This document shows positions 13,649 through 26,022 of a DNA stretch of 64,000 nucleotides, one piece after another. Origin of the DNA: Nymphaea colorata (Eukaryota > Streptophyta > Magnoliopsida > Nymphaeales > Nymphaeaceae); assembly GCF_008831285.2 (NCBI RefSeq), contig NC_045146.1:23639703-23703702 (forward strand). The letters are read 5' to 3'. The notes beneath the pieces are model-generated. The model did no database searches and was not told where the DNA came from. It was given only the letters and a program-made list of their open reading frames with translations. The position numbers were made by a program, and so were the translations under genes. The stretch's first letter is position 1. Every line of letters starts with the position of its first letter.

Positions 13649-15970
13649 TATTCACTGTCATTGAAAGTCAAGGAGGAAAGGCTTTTCAAGCACAGCGCAA
13701 TGCTATGCTTGAAATCTGAAGGGGACTGGCTTGCATTTGTTTTCTCAACACTGCAGGCTATGCATTTGGGCGAGTTCACATGTACATTGGTGCTTCACAG
13801 CAACAGATGCTGAAGTTGACACTTACCAAAGTGAGAACATGCACGGAACAGGGAATGGGTCCTTCCCAAGTAAACGGAAGCATGATCTTGAATCTTTCAT
13901 TTTTTAGCAGAAACCTTGTATAATAGGATCTTCCCAAGTCGTCTGTTCTAAATATGTTCATTTATCTTGTATCTTGCCATTTTTTGAACTTGGAATATAT
14001 TTATAATTTATCTACAGAACTATAAAAAAGGGGATATACCTCTAATGTTCACAAAAATTTTGGTTCATCCTGGTGTATGTGCAGCAGAACTGCTTCTGAT
14101 TTGAGGAATGTACAGTTGAAATCTTTAATCTGTAGCAGTTGATTGTCTTATTACAAGTTGCACTCAAAGTTGTTCTTGGAAAGGCACCTGATTTGTTTGC
14201 GGTTATGATGTTGCATGGTTTAGACCAGTATGCCAACTTAGCAGAGGGGGTTTTGGGTCCTTAATGAGCTACAGACCTACAACTAGCAACCAGGGACTAT
14301 CTTATCCCTCACCTGAGTTAGAATGTGAGATGTGGCATTCAGAGCCATTTTAGTTTACTGGCTTACATGGTTTTTGGTCAAAATTTTTTGGTGGTCCAGA
14401 AACCGTTTAGATGTGTTCTTAAGCCTTCTATCCATCCTTTTGATAGAAATCTTTCTTGGCATTTTCCTATTGAGAAATTATTTAATGTTCTTTTCTGTTG
14501 GTTTTGAGTTTTGACCAAGGCAGTGCCCACCGAAGAACCTTGAGACACGTACTCTACATGCCTGTTGATGACTCTTATCCCAGTGAATATTTGTTAAATC
14601 AGCATTTATTAGTGGTGGTATATGTTCAACTTGCAAACTGAAGAGCACCTTTATGCTGTTTTTTTTATTTATTTATTCATTGTTTATTTTTTCCATAATA
14701 TTGAATTCCTTCAGAATTTAAGTTGCGTTTGGTACAGCTGATGAAGAATCTTCTTGATGAAGTTCCAGCAGGCTTGGAATTCTCTGGTGTTTGCCTCGCT
14801 ATACAATTTCCAGAGTTTTGGAAAATAATGTTTCTAATCCTCTCTAAGGTAATCTATTTATCATCCATGTTCAGGAGAAATAGCAGGCTTTCTCCAAGTC
14901 AATGCAGCACAATGACAAACATGGAATTGAACATGTAAGACACTCGCTAGAAGGCCTGTGAGCCATACGTACAATAGGCGAACTTGGAATGTTTGCTTGC
15001 CATGATTAGCATGGTTTCCCCTTCCCTACTTTGTCTCTTATTTTTATTGGTGATGCATGCGTCTTCTTCTCATGGAGTTTGTTACTATTTTGCACCATGT
15101 TTCAAATTTCAGCTTCTACTTGATGTTTATGTATCATAATGGCTTAGATTCTAAATGAACATGATACGTACTAATTCTATGAGACACCTGTAACATGTGA
15201 AGCTTCTCTGACCTGTGTTTGCATTTCCTTGTCAATGTTTGTGTTTCTGGTGTAAATAGAGTTTATAAATCCACCTTCAGTGCCTTAGACCATAATGCCT
15301 GTATTCATTATTGCAAAATGATGCCTTATTGATAGGTTTGTCCAAGCACATCATAAGTTGCGCTGTTGATTAGTGTGTATCTGCTTGTTGCATCACTCCA
15401 TGGCTGGTTCACTTTTTTTCTCTATAGTATTTTTCCGTCCTACAACAATTCCCATATATATAAATGTAGTCTTTCTATGAGAATCTCATGTTTCTAGATT
15501 CTATTGAGAATCATTGATCACCTTTTAGCATTTCTTAGCCTCTAATGGAAAACTTCAGTTGGATGCTAGTGACTGTTCATTCCTCTGGTGCAGAGGTCAC
15601 TTCTTGGAGGTTGGGAGCTTTAGACCAAGTTTCCTGTTGAATTGAAAGTTGCACCTCTAAATATTTATAATTTATGGACTTTGAATCAGCATATGATTGA
15701 GAATAAAAAGCATTTAGTTGTTTCTCATGTAGCACCGGAGAATGAGTTTTGAAGGCAAAGCATATATGGTCTACGGTATTTATTGACAAATAATATAGGG
15801 TAGAACATGCATTGTAGGGTATCCATTGCATTTACAAATAGATAATTACTCACAAACACATATAGGCAAGTAGTTTAACTTGGAATTTGGCAACCAATGG
15901 TGGCAAATAGAAGAGATCATGGGAAAGGAGAGAATTAGCCACATATGTAGAGGTTGACTGGCATTTCAGG

Positions 15971-16063
15971 CTGATATTATGGGCTAGGAATTGGAAGCCA
16001 AATTTATTGCAACAAGACAATCATGTAGCTGATCTTTTGGCGAAAGGAATGACAGAATTGTAG
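15971..16063 (+). pseudogene. Possible RNase H remnant of a retroelement
   Basis: A short open frame ends at a TAG at 16061-16063 and encodes a peptide with DNHVADLLAKG. This resembles the end of the plant retroelement RNase H domain, where an N-x-x-AD-x-LAK motif carries a catalytic Asp. Flanking frames are broken and no reverse transcriptase is visible. The match is short and made by eye. Confidence 0.35.
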
Positions 16064-16539
16064 CTGCTTTTGGAGTTTCATTGCCATCTGTTGGTCATCT
16101 AGAGTTTCTGGCTGCTGAGACGTGGAACTCATTTGCAGCAGCCTGCTCGACAATGTACTTTGGTCTTTGTGTCAATATGTCCCGAACCCACCGTATCAGG
16201 ATTTGGCTGTAGCCGACTTGACATGAACAGTGAGTCATTAACAGTGATGGATTAAGACTTGGTATACTATTTAGTCTTTACTTTCTCATTGAATAATGGA
16301 ATTTCCCATGTGACACTTTCTATTTGGTGTGGAGAATATATAGATAAGCGTCTTGATGATTGTGTTTCTTTGCAGCACTTCGCTTGATTATCTTTGTTTA
16401 ACTGAGATCAGCATCCGCTATGGTCCCTGAGTGTGGTCCTTCATTTTCTGCATTATGTTTCTGGCGATCTTACTTCTTGGACGTTGAAGTTGCCAATTTC
16501 CAGGTCAATTTGTGTAAAAGTTGTTTTTAGCATAGTGTT

Positions 16540-17275
16540 ATCTGTATCACACAATGTGGGCATCTATCATGCGCCAAGTATCACATAGGTTTGAAAAACT
16601 TATACGATATACCTATGATACATGATATGCTTGTGTATCATAGGCGTATCAGTTGTATTGTGCGATACGGGGGCTGTATCGTACGGTATGCCCGATTCAT
16701 CCATGTATCACATGATATAAGGATAAAATGATTTTTTGTGGTTTTTTACAAAACAACCTCTCTCTCCTTCTCTCTAAACATTTCTTAAAGTTTTGAGAGA
16801 AAAATTTTACTAGTTTTTCTACAAAAAGTCCCCATTTATGTGATAAATCATCGATTTAGAGGAGAACTCGGTTGTGGATAAGAAGGTTTACTCATGGACG
16901 GTGGGGATGATGGGACCTTGATTGATGATAATGATAATATATTATTTGTTGTAAATTTGTAATGTAATCTAAAACACTTTATTGAACTTTAAAGTTGTGA
17001 TGGATGTTTATTATGTTATCATGAATTTCTTATTTGTCATTTCTAAATGTGTTGTTAATATATTATGGCTTATGAATGATGTGATGAGTTTTTTTATATA
17101 GAACATGTTTTTTCAAGTTGTTTTTTTGTTCTTCCTGATTTTACCAATTTTTTCTCTATTTTTTATCTTTTTAAAAAAATTATGAATTAAAAAATTAATT
17201 TATGATACGTTATACGCTACATTATGATATAGTGGATAGGTCGGCCCGACCGATACACGGTACTATACACCTTTT
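16540..17275. repeat. GATAC/GTATC-rich decayed repeat
   Basis: Both ends (about 16570-16720 and 17200-17270) are dense in variants of GATAC, GTATC and TATGATAC, and the middle is AT-rich. Similar words recur near 11460-11530, 18950-18980 and 44700-44780, so a dispersed family is likely. I could not define exact termini or target-site duplications. Confidence 0.35.
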
Positions 17276-17848
17276 ACAACATTGGTTTCTAGTACTTGAT
17301 ATTCCCATATTTGTTGCTTATCCATACCTCTCAATCACATGGGTGTGGGTGCGGATATGGGTACAGCGATGCATGTATGGGGTAGACAACTTCAGATAAT
17401 GTGGGTACGGGGGTATATATTTATGTATGCAAACTATCACAAAAATACAAAATGAAAGCAACATTTAAGAAAACAAGTAATATAAATAAAAATAGAACAT
17501 GTTAATGTTCAATAACTCTCAAAACGAAATGAAAACTGAGTTATAAACTAGCTAAATCAAGTAAAAGTAAGTAATTGGAATCAGTTTACTTTCAACTTTC
17601 AATCCAAAAAGTACCCACATATGTGTCCAAGTACCCACTTTGCCATGTGTGGTGTGGCGTACTGACATGGTTACGGGGCTCCATGTGACTTAGCTGCCAA
17701 CTACTAAAACTTGATTTTTTTAAAGTGTGTTTGCAGTTAACTACAAGCTGCTATATTTTGTTTGGTTTCCTTCCACTCCATGACAGGAGTTAATAAAGTG
17801 AGAGTTACCTGGTTTATGCAATTTGTACTGCTTGCTTTGTGCACGGTT

Positions 17849-18086
17849 CCGGGTGAGCAAGGGGTATTAATCCCACCGCCCGAAAAAGGCCCGAAGGCCC
17901 CCCCATTCCCCCTGCCTCCGGGGTCCTGAGCTGCGTCGGTGTCGGCGATAGCAACGGTGCACCCTTCATCTTAGATGCCGCGCCCTACCGCCTTAAGACA
18001 CAGGAACATAACGCCCACGGGAATCGAACTAGAGACCTGCCTTAGTACAGGCCCCTAGCTCAACCAGCTACGCTATGCCCCTTGAG
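17849..18086 (-). mobile_element. tRNA-derived SINE, copy 1
   Basis: The element is 238 bp and reads on the minus strand. Its head (18086 downward) begins CTCAAGGGGCATAGCG and contains a pol III A-box-like TAGCGTAGCTGG and a B-box AGTTCGATTCC at tRNA-like spacing. The element is flanked by a perfect 19-bp direct repeat, GCTTGCTTTGTGCACGGTT, at 17830-17848 and 18087-18105, which is the target-site duplication expected of LINE-mediated insertion. The 3' end has no A or T tail and finishes TTGCTCACCCGG. A second copy lies at about 25785-26022. SINEs are non-coding and depend on a LINE supplied elsewhere. Confidence 0.85.
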
Positions 18087-20521
18087 GCTTGCTTTGTGCA
18101 CGGTTGCTGCAAATTTCATGAAGGGGAATATACTGTTTCTAACTGTACTCCATCATGTTTTCCGTTCTACAAAGTTCAATACGAACTATACTATCCATAT
18201 ACTGAAATTCATCCACTGCTGAAATCAATGTATGATCTTCCACTTGATCTGTGTTGGGTTTGTGCTGCTTCGGAAGTTATTTATTGTCCTTGCAAGTTTT
18301 GTTGGCCTTTTATAGGTTCTTTAGGTAATTGTGTTGAATCCCGTGTGACCGTGAACTGTATTTCAGTGCACCTGCATATCTGAAGGTAGAATAAGACTGG
18401 CTTTTGCAGTACCACATTCCCACCATGTCGTACTTCTCTCTGGAATGGTCAAATGCACCCAACGGTCTCTTGAAAGTTGATGCTGGTTTGCAATTTCATG
18501 TCATGTTCTTCAACCTTGAAGCCCAATTGACAAAATGTGTTCTCTTAAAACTTCAGGATGCCTGCTCTCACACAGGTGTCTAGTCTTTGAATTTTGCTGA
18601 AAATGAAACCGAAGTTTCTTTCTTAGGTGTTCCGACTTGATTCATTGCGTGCCACACCTGATAGTGGTGAGTTGATCTCCTAATCCTTCCATAATTTGGG
18701 ACGGTGCATTCTCACACTGAATCGTCATTCATCGGTGGACTTCGGGACCTTATCTTGCACCACTCCTTATAAAAGAATACTCGAAGGCCTGACTACTCCT
18801 TAATTGTTTGCACTCATGATTTCATTATCATTTTTAGATGAAAACTTCTGTCGACTAATGGAAGCAGCTAGAAAATGCATTCAACTCCTAAGTTGGTAGG
18901 TCTGACACATTCAATAAATTTGGTTGGTTCTGTGGTGTCGTATCATATCGTGGCCCAGCGAGGTTTCGTATCATAAAAGCTTAAAGGCACGGATCTCAGT
19001 TATGTGTGGATTTTGCCTGAGAGAATGTTTTCGAGAAGTAGTTCCTCAAGCCCTGAATAAAGATGCAAAAAAAAATGAGATAGATTGAGCGTGTGTTGGA
19101 ATGGAACCCTTGTGTTTATAGTAAGTTGCATTGGAACAGAGTTTGGTTCCTACTTCGTTGAACTTTTCCTTTTCCGATATATTTCCAATCTATACAGGGC
19201 CTCTTAGGTTGTTCCATGGACAGGAGAAAGCGGTGACAATCTAACTGACAAACCTCGGTTGTTTCGACAGCAGTGGCAAATCTCTGGTGTTTCGACAGGG
19301 AAAGATCTGAAACTCAGCTACTCTCAGATTTTCAAAACAGGGTTTAGAAAGATCAGGACCAGCCGTTCAAAATCTCTCACAAATTTATTTGTCGGTGGGG
19401 CACAGTTCGTGGTGTCGGTTGCCTACCAAAAACATTTTCTGTGTGTCTAGAATGGTTGGTGAGCTAGAGGCAGGAGAAGGGGCCATGCAGATTCGGCAGA
19501 TGCTGTGTGGAATCCATGAACAATTTCTTCAAAGTGCCACTATAACAGCCCCTGTTTGTAGCCATTTTCGCCTAAAAGTTTGTCCCTATTTTGCCTTGTG
19601 CTTTTTCTAGTGTCCATAGTTTTACTACTATTCATGGTTCATCTGCCAATTCTTTACTTGTGAGCATGTTTAATTTGGAACTTCGCAAGGCAGTTTGTCG
19701 AAATTGACCATAGAAGTAGGGCCTAGATGAAAAAAACAAGGGTAGCGCCCGTACCTGACCTCGAGAAAGGGAAATCGGTAGTTCCTGCAGCAACACAAAA
19801 AAGGGTTAAAAAAATGTCTTGTAAGAGGCTGCCGTCGCTAAAGTCACCGCGTCAAACCACTTCTTCGAAATATGACCAACCAATATGCGTGTGTTGCGCG
19901 CTTTCTACAAGGTGGCCCGCAAAGGCCGCGGGCCCCACCATTTCCTATTTCCTACGTAAATCTCGTGTTATATCACCATATCCTGTCACTCTAATTCTCA
20001 TTTTTTTTTTTGTATAAAATATATATCTTCATTAAAATCTTAGTTCCTACACAAATACACCGTTTGCATTGAATAAAGTAGATACATACCGTAGATCGGA
20101 AAAGCATCCGAGGGCTCACATGATTAAAGCACGTATAATAACAATGAATATAAGGAAGGGCTCACCGATAAGACCATCGTGATCATGAGAGTGGTGGCTA
20201 CAGTGAAAACAAAAATCGAGTAAAGAGGGACATTCTGGTAACTGTGGCGCAAGCCCTGTGTCAGTGTGTTGCTTTGTTCGTGCTTTCCCTGTCCTTTTCC
20301 TTCTGTAGCTGATGAAGGAAGAGGGCATTTAATGTTAGAGGGAGGCGTAACGCTTAGGCGATGCGAGAACCTGGCATTGATGTATGTCCCTCCTCCGCGC
20401 TTTCTTGCTCTCGAAAACGGCGAGAAGCATCCCTTGCATGTGTCTTCTCGTCTGTATTTTTTTTCCATATTCACATTAACAATCCCACCGTTCACTATTC
20501 TCCCTCAATCTCTGCCTCTTC

Positions 20522-20545
20522 CTCTCTCTCTCTCTCTCTCTCTCT
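20522..20545 (+). repeat. CT microsatellite in the probable DUF604 5' leader
   Basis: About 12 CT dinucleotides lie some 210 bases upstream of the DUF604 start codon. CT-rich tracts are common in plant promoters and 5' UTRs. A regulatory role is not shown. Confidence 0.7.
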
Positions 20546-20756
20546 ATTTCTATTTCTGGCCGAGGGTCGATCGATCACCCTTGGGTGGGTGGGAAGAGAG
20601 GGGAGCTGCATTTTGCTGCCATGGCATTGATCTTCTTCTTCATTTCATTCAGCATTTGAGATACGAGACACTGTAATAAAGTTCTTTGCATTTCATTCTT
20701 ATTGATTTTCTAGATTATTGGGCTTTTCCCTGTTTCTTTGGGGGGGGGGAGACCAG

Positions 20757-22486
20757 ATGAAGGAAGGGAACAACCGGAACGTGGAGAAGCTGGTGTGGGA
20801 TCAGATGGCGAAGGGAAGCGCCAGGGCAAACGGAGGTGGGGCTGTAATGGGCAGCGCCAGCAGGAACCTTACCCGCCTCATGACCTATGCCATCCTCTGC
20901 TTCGCCATCACCTATCTCATCTACTCCCTTAACCTCCTTCTCGCCGCTCGCTCCTGTCCTCCCCTCCCTCCTCCCTGCGACGCCACCTGCCCCAATTCCT
21001 CCCTTTCTGCCGCCACCGCCACCACCATTACCAGCAGGATCGCCGTCGCCCAGGGGTTGGGGAACCAAACTAGCGTCGCCCGAGCCGCAGCGGACAGGTC
21101 GAGGGCGCCCGAGAACAAGGCGATGCCGGAGGAAGGAAGAGGGACGGACCTGAAGCACATTGTGTTCGGGATCGCGGCTTCGTCGAGCTTGTGGGAGAAG
21201 AGGAAGGAGTACATCAAGCTGTGGTGGAGGCCCGGGCAGATGAGGGGGACGGTTTGGCTGGACAAGCAGGTGGGGCGGCGGCGGGGGGAGGGGCTGCCGC
21301 CCGTGAGGATCTCCGGCGATACCTCCCGCTTCAAGTATACGAACAGGCAGGGCCACCGGTCGGCGATCCGGATATCGCGGATCGTTTCGGAGACGGTGAG
21401 GCTGGGGCTGCGGGACGTGCACTGGTTCGTGATGGGCGACGACGACACCGTGTTCGTGCCGGAGAACCTGGTGCGGGTGCTCTCCCGGTACGACCACCGG
21501 CAGTTCTACTACATCGGCGCCCCGTCGGAGAGCCACCTCCAGAACATCTATTTCTCCTACAGTATGGCCTACGGCGGCGGGGGTTTCGCCATCAGCTACC
21601 CGCTGGCGCGCGCGCTCGAGCGGATGCAGGACCGGTGCATTCAGAGGTATCCTGGCCTCTACGGCAGCGACGACCGGATGCAAGCATGCATGGCGGAGCT
21701 CGGCGTCCCTCTCACGAAGGAGCCTGGATTCCACCAGTACGACGTCTACGGCAGCCTCTTCGGCCTTCTCGCCGCCCACCCTGTGGCGCCGCTCGTCTCC
21801 CTCCACCACCTGGACGTCGTGGAGCCCATCTTTCCCAACGTGTCGAGGGTGGCAGCGCTCCGCCGGCTGCTCGAGCCCATGCGCCTCGACTCCGCGTCCC
21901 TGATGCAGCAGTCCGTCTGCTACGACCAGAAGCGCGAGTGGACGGTCTCCGTCTCGTGGGGGTACGCGGTGCAGATCTTCAGGGGGATTTTCTCCCCCAG
22001 AGAGATAGAGATGCCTTCCAGGACGTTCCTCAATTGGTACCGGCGCGCGGACTACACGGCCTACGCGTTCAACACCCGGCCGGTGAGCCGGCACCCCTGC
22101 CAGAAGCCATTCGTCTTCTACTACGAGAAAGGGAGGCTCGACAGGAAGGCGGGCGTGACGGTCAGCCGGTACGGGAAGTTCCGCGTCCCGGCACCGAGCT
22201 GCCGGTGGAAGATACCGTCTCCGGGGATTGTACAGGCCGTGGAGGTCTCCAAGAGACCGGACCCACTGCTGTGGAGCAAGGTACAGGGGGAAACGACACT
22301 ACCCATTTCGTCGTTTATTGATTTATTTTTTGTTTGTTTTCGTTTGATTTGCGTGTTCTGATCGAAACCGCGTCGAATTGACAGTCGCCGAGAAGGAACT
22401 GCTGCCGGATTCTGCCGTCGGCGAAGAACGAGAGCGTCTCCATCGAGGTTGGTGCATGCCGAGAGGGGGAGCTCATTGTAACTTGA
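20757..22486 (+). CDS. DUF604 fringe-related glycosyltransferase (GT31-like)
   Basis: Two exons, 20757-22280 and 22385-22486, join in phase 0 to give 541 aa. Seen: a short cytosolic N-terminus, one membrane span at about residues 40-63 (type II topology), a low-complexity stem, then the DUF604 domain. This has a DDD motif at 228-230 in the context FVMGDDDTVF, a GGGGFAISYPLA motif, and a C-terminus with paired Cys in RRNCCRILPS ending GELIVT, all typical of the family. Known: these Golgi-type proteins resemble animal Fringe beta-1,3-glycosyltransferases, with the DDD motif binding metal and nucleotide sugar; the plant substrate is unknown to me. The first ATG of the frame is used. The gene is much more GC-rich than its flanks and has one short intron. 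Open frames on the opposite strand are shadows of this high GC. Confidence 0.9.
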
Positions 22487-24200
22487 GACTCGTCGCAGGG
22501 CCGGCGCGGCTGGGGTTTCGCGTGCCTACCCATTTGTCTCACAGCTCCATCTCGTCCCCTTTTTCCCTTCCCTCCTGTTACGGTAGGAAAAAAGATGGAG
22601 TCCGGGAGATACAAAAGAAATGGTCACGGGCGCGGTGTATAGAAATTGTAGGTTAAATTTTTACCGTCACCCTTTATTTCTTTCGCTTCCATTGTAGTTC
22701 TTTTTTTTTTTCACAGCTTCTTCATGGCTGTTGGCAGTTGTCACCTCGCCCATCTCCTTTACAGTAATTAAACTAAGATAAAATTGGCAAAGAAAAAGAC
22801 ATGCTTTCGCTTCCACGACCATTTGAGTTTCTGCCTCCTTTTGAATCTTCCATTTAAGATCGAATATAAAAAACTGCAGAAGGCGTCGGTGTTCTGCGGA
22901 CACGTGAGGGAAGGGAGTATCATCGTTTACAGATAGATAAGCAGCAGGGATCTTCTACGACCCCGCGAAGTGTATGATTTCTTTGCCTTTTTAAAACGGA
23001 GAAAAATTAAGAGGAGGTAGAGAACAAAAAGGCAAAAAAGGATTTGATTCGAGGGAGGGGAAGGTGGCCTCGGACAGGTGCTATCTCATCCCTGCCGTCC
23101 GCTGCAAAGCCCTTTTCCTCGGGTTCCACGTAATGAAAACATGGGCGCAGCGGCGAAATTTATTCCTCTCATTGATGGAAATTGTTAATTTCGGTGGGAG
23201 GCCGCTTTTACATCTCCCCGCCACGGACCACACTTTAATACCGCCTCTGACAAGCTTTGTATTTAATCATACATGTTACACTTAGTATTTCATTTTTAAT
23301 GCATGAAACGTATCGTATAGATTCATTGGCTTATACAATTATTTTCCTTTTCTCGGGACGGGGCTGCCGGTGCCGGCTGCGATGGTAGCCAGCTTTTCTC
23401 GTCCTATGCTTTCTTTTCTCCTCCTTTGGCGGCCCCTTGGAAAACGATCGTTTTGTTGTATGCACTCGCACACAAATAAAATGGAAGGAGAAAGAAGTTG
23501 CCATTATGGGACACTGAATCGAAACCCATTGAGGTCTCATTGTGCACCCGTTTGCCTTGACTTGGATTTTTGTCTCTTATCGAATTAGATTCGCAAAAAG
23601 TTTGTCCCCCAAAGGAGTTCACAAGCTTCGTGGGGCCTTCAAGTTACCTCTTTAGGCTTCTACCTACCTATCTTTCTTTGAATATATAAATATCTGACGC
23701 ACTTGTGACCTACTTCTTTAGCGAACGTCTAAATCAAAGCGCCCACTCCTTACCAAGTCCAAGTCAATTTTCGAACATTGTTTGCTGCTTTCGCTAGATG
23801 CCAAAGTTAGAAAATATGGTTGGTTTCGACTTGATTGCTCAAATAAGAACAAGCTGAGTGCCACCAAAGTCAAATTGAGAATGAATATAATACAGGAAAA
23901 AAAATGATATGGAATATTGTGTGCGAGAAAAATCTTACTTTGGAGTTACCACGAAACCATTCGCAACTTGAAAGTAATCTTTTTATTTTTAAATTGTACA
24001 CGATTCAAAACTTTTGTATAGCAATTATAAGACACCTTCAGCCGATCCCCTCCTTTTCTTAATTCTTAAAGTAAGTTGTGTACCTCCTTTTTCAAACGCA
24101 TTGAGTTCAACACCTTGCTATGTATAGGGATGTTAGTGGATCAGATTCAAGTTACGTATGTTCTTTAAAATATTGATTTTTTTAAAAAAATATTTTATAT

Positions 24201-24380
24201 GTTAGAATTTGAACAAAAACGAAGAAAAGTCATTAGAATTTGAATTCGAAACTACATTTTACAATCGAAAAATATCGGTTTTTATATATATATTTCTTAT
24301 GGTTGGATTTGAATGAAAATGAAGAAAAGTCATATCGAATTTTGAATTGGAAACTACATTTTACAATCGAAATCTGTGAA
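24201..24380. repeat. Two-unit tandem repeat, about 100 bp period
   Basis: Two diverged units, at about 24201-24275 and 24301-24376, share GAAGAAAAGTCAT and AAACTACATTTTACAATCG at offsets of 100-102 bases. The units are AT-rich and non-coding. Confidence 0.7.
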
Positions 24381-25784
24381 ATTTACAAAATGTAAGGGCA
24401 CTGGATGTAAGATATTTATTCATCCAAAATTTGAATTCAAATTTGACTAGATATGAATCTCATCTGATTTCTCAAAATTTTCAAGACGGTTTGGTCAGAT
24501 ACCTGTCCACTACCAAACCACAAAAATATTTTTCAAGCATTGTTAACATTTTATCTTTGATCATGGACAGGTTGAAATGACATTAAATCACCAATTCCGT
24601 TTCTATTGGATCGGTTGTGAATGGACAAAGATATTCAAAAGTTATTTTTTAAAATAGATGGAAAATAACTAGAATTTATATCAAATAATATTTAATGGTA
24701 ATTAAAATTTATTCATCACACCGTTAAATCGGCAAGAATAGAATCCGTTTTGCCGAAGCCAAGAATTAGTGGAAGGAGCAAGAGCATGGTATTAAAGATC
24801 ACACCGGTTCCGCGTAAGGAAATTACTATATAAAAGGAAAATTTCTCAGTCAGGACAAATTCTATCGAGTGCCTTGGGAAAAGTCCTTAGATTTTTAAAA
24901 TTTTTGTGTGCAGATTTCAATGGATCGCTGTAGCCATCGGGCTGTTTACTTCACTTGAACTAAAATCTTCTGGACCGCTTCGCTTTCATGGTCGATAAAC
25001 CTTATAAAATCTTGTTATTTTTAGTGATGAACTGGATAAGATCTTGCGCTATTATGAAAAACCTGTGTGTGACTCATGTTAGAGATTATTCCAAAAAAAT
25101 TTTGAGTCAGAAGTTCTCAGCAAAGAAATGAGATTCTATATCTAGATATTTGCTTTTTTTCTTTTTTTTCTTTTATCCCCTGCCTATCGTTTGACTACAA
25201 TTTGTAAGAAAAAAAGGTGTCATTTCTGAAACTTTTATGAAAGTTCACAAAACTTTCAAGCAAGGGTCTGAAATAAATTTCCATTTAACTAAAGAACGAA
25301 AATCCTTACTTAAAATAATAAAAAAACGGTATCTTTTGAAATATCACAGGCAAAAGATAGGCTCAAAACTAAAAATTTCTCTAACTAATTAAATAGTCTT
25401 AAGTAAGAAATTGGAAGTCATAAAAGTCGGAATATTCCGAATTTGTTTTGTTACGTCATCTTTTACGGCCGGCGAAAAAAGAGTTTAATTTCCCGTTTTA
25501 TATTCCTCCATGCCGTTGACACCTTCTACTATTCCAAAGAATATCGATCAGCCTCCCTCTCTCTCTTATCTAAGATTTGATTTGAAAGGGTCTTTGATGA
25601 CGATAGGTCGTAACTATCCATAGATTTCAAGTGCTCCATAATTGGAATAGTAAACTTGCGTGGGGCAAAATCACTTATAAGCGAGCTAATGGGGCTGGTG
25701 TCGGTGATGTATGACAAAAAGGTTTCTCTTAACTATTTATTAATTTTTATACATAAGTGCCTCTTTAAAGGCATCAAAACTATT

Positions 25785-26022
25785 TCAGGTAAGCGAGATG
25801 TATTAATTCCACCACTCGAAGAATGTTCGAAGGCCCCTCCATTCCTCCTGCATTCTGGGTCTTGAAATGGGTCGGTGTCAGCGATAGTAACAGTGTACCC
25901 TTCAACTTAAATGTCACACCCTATCACCTTAATACACATGAACATAAAACCCACAGGAATCGAACTGGAGACATGCCTTTATATAGACCTCACCTCGACA
26001 AGCTACGCTATGACCCTTGAGG
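25785..26022 (-). mobile_element. tRNA-derived SINE, copy 2 (older)
   Basis: This is the same family as the copy at 17849-18086, in the same orientation and of nearly the same length. Reading the minus strand it starts CCTCAAGGGTCATAGCG, keeps an A-box-like head and the B-box AGTTCGATTCC, and ends near AATACATCTCGCTTACC. Imperfect flanking repeats, CATCAAAACTATT (25772-25784) and CATAAAAACTGTT (26030-26042), match at 11 of 13 positions and look like a decayed target-site duplication. Divergence from copy 1 is spread along the whole length, so this insertion is probably older. Confidence 0.75.

Larger units (their letters stand above)
13649..20756. other. 7.1 kb intergenic region rich in repeat debris
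   Basis: The first few hundred bases are probably the ELF7 3' UTR. Further on there is a short RNase H-like remnant (about 15971-16063), a stretch enriched in GATAC/GTATC words (about 16540-17275) that looks like an old palindrome-rich repeat, and a SINE (17849-18086). From about 20100 the DNA becomes the promoter and CT-rich 5' leader of the DUF604 gene. Open frames of 60-136 codons here show no family signature and overlap on both strands, so I do not call genes. Confidence 0.6.

Noticed and set aside
17990-18086. Functional tRNA gene on the minus strand
   Set aside because: The cloverleaf arms cannot be closed and the sequence is part of a 238-bp SINE with TSDs.
18430-18540. Peptide EWSNAPNGLLKVDA resembling the start of a retroelement RNase H domain
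   Set aside because: Only about 14 residues match, the catalytic Asp context is unclear and the downstream frame does not continue the domain.
20715-22094. 459-codon frame on the minus strand opposite the DUF604 gene
   Set aside because: It is a shadow of the GC-rich coding strand, with a low-complexity Arg/Pro/His/Val-rich translation and no domain. The plus strand carries the conserved protein.
21191-22321. 376-codon plus-strand frame overlapping the DUF604 exon
   Set aside because: It is an out-of-frame shadow with strong Arg/Pro/Ala/Gly bias. The conserved DDD and GGGGFAI motifs lie in the other frame.
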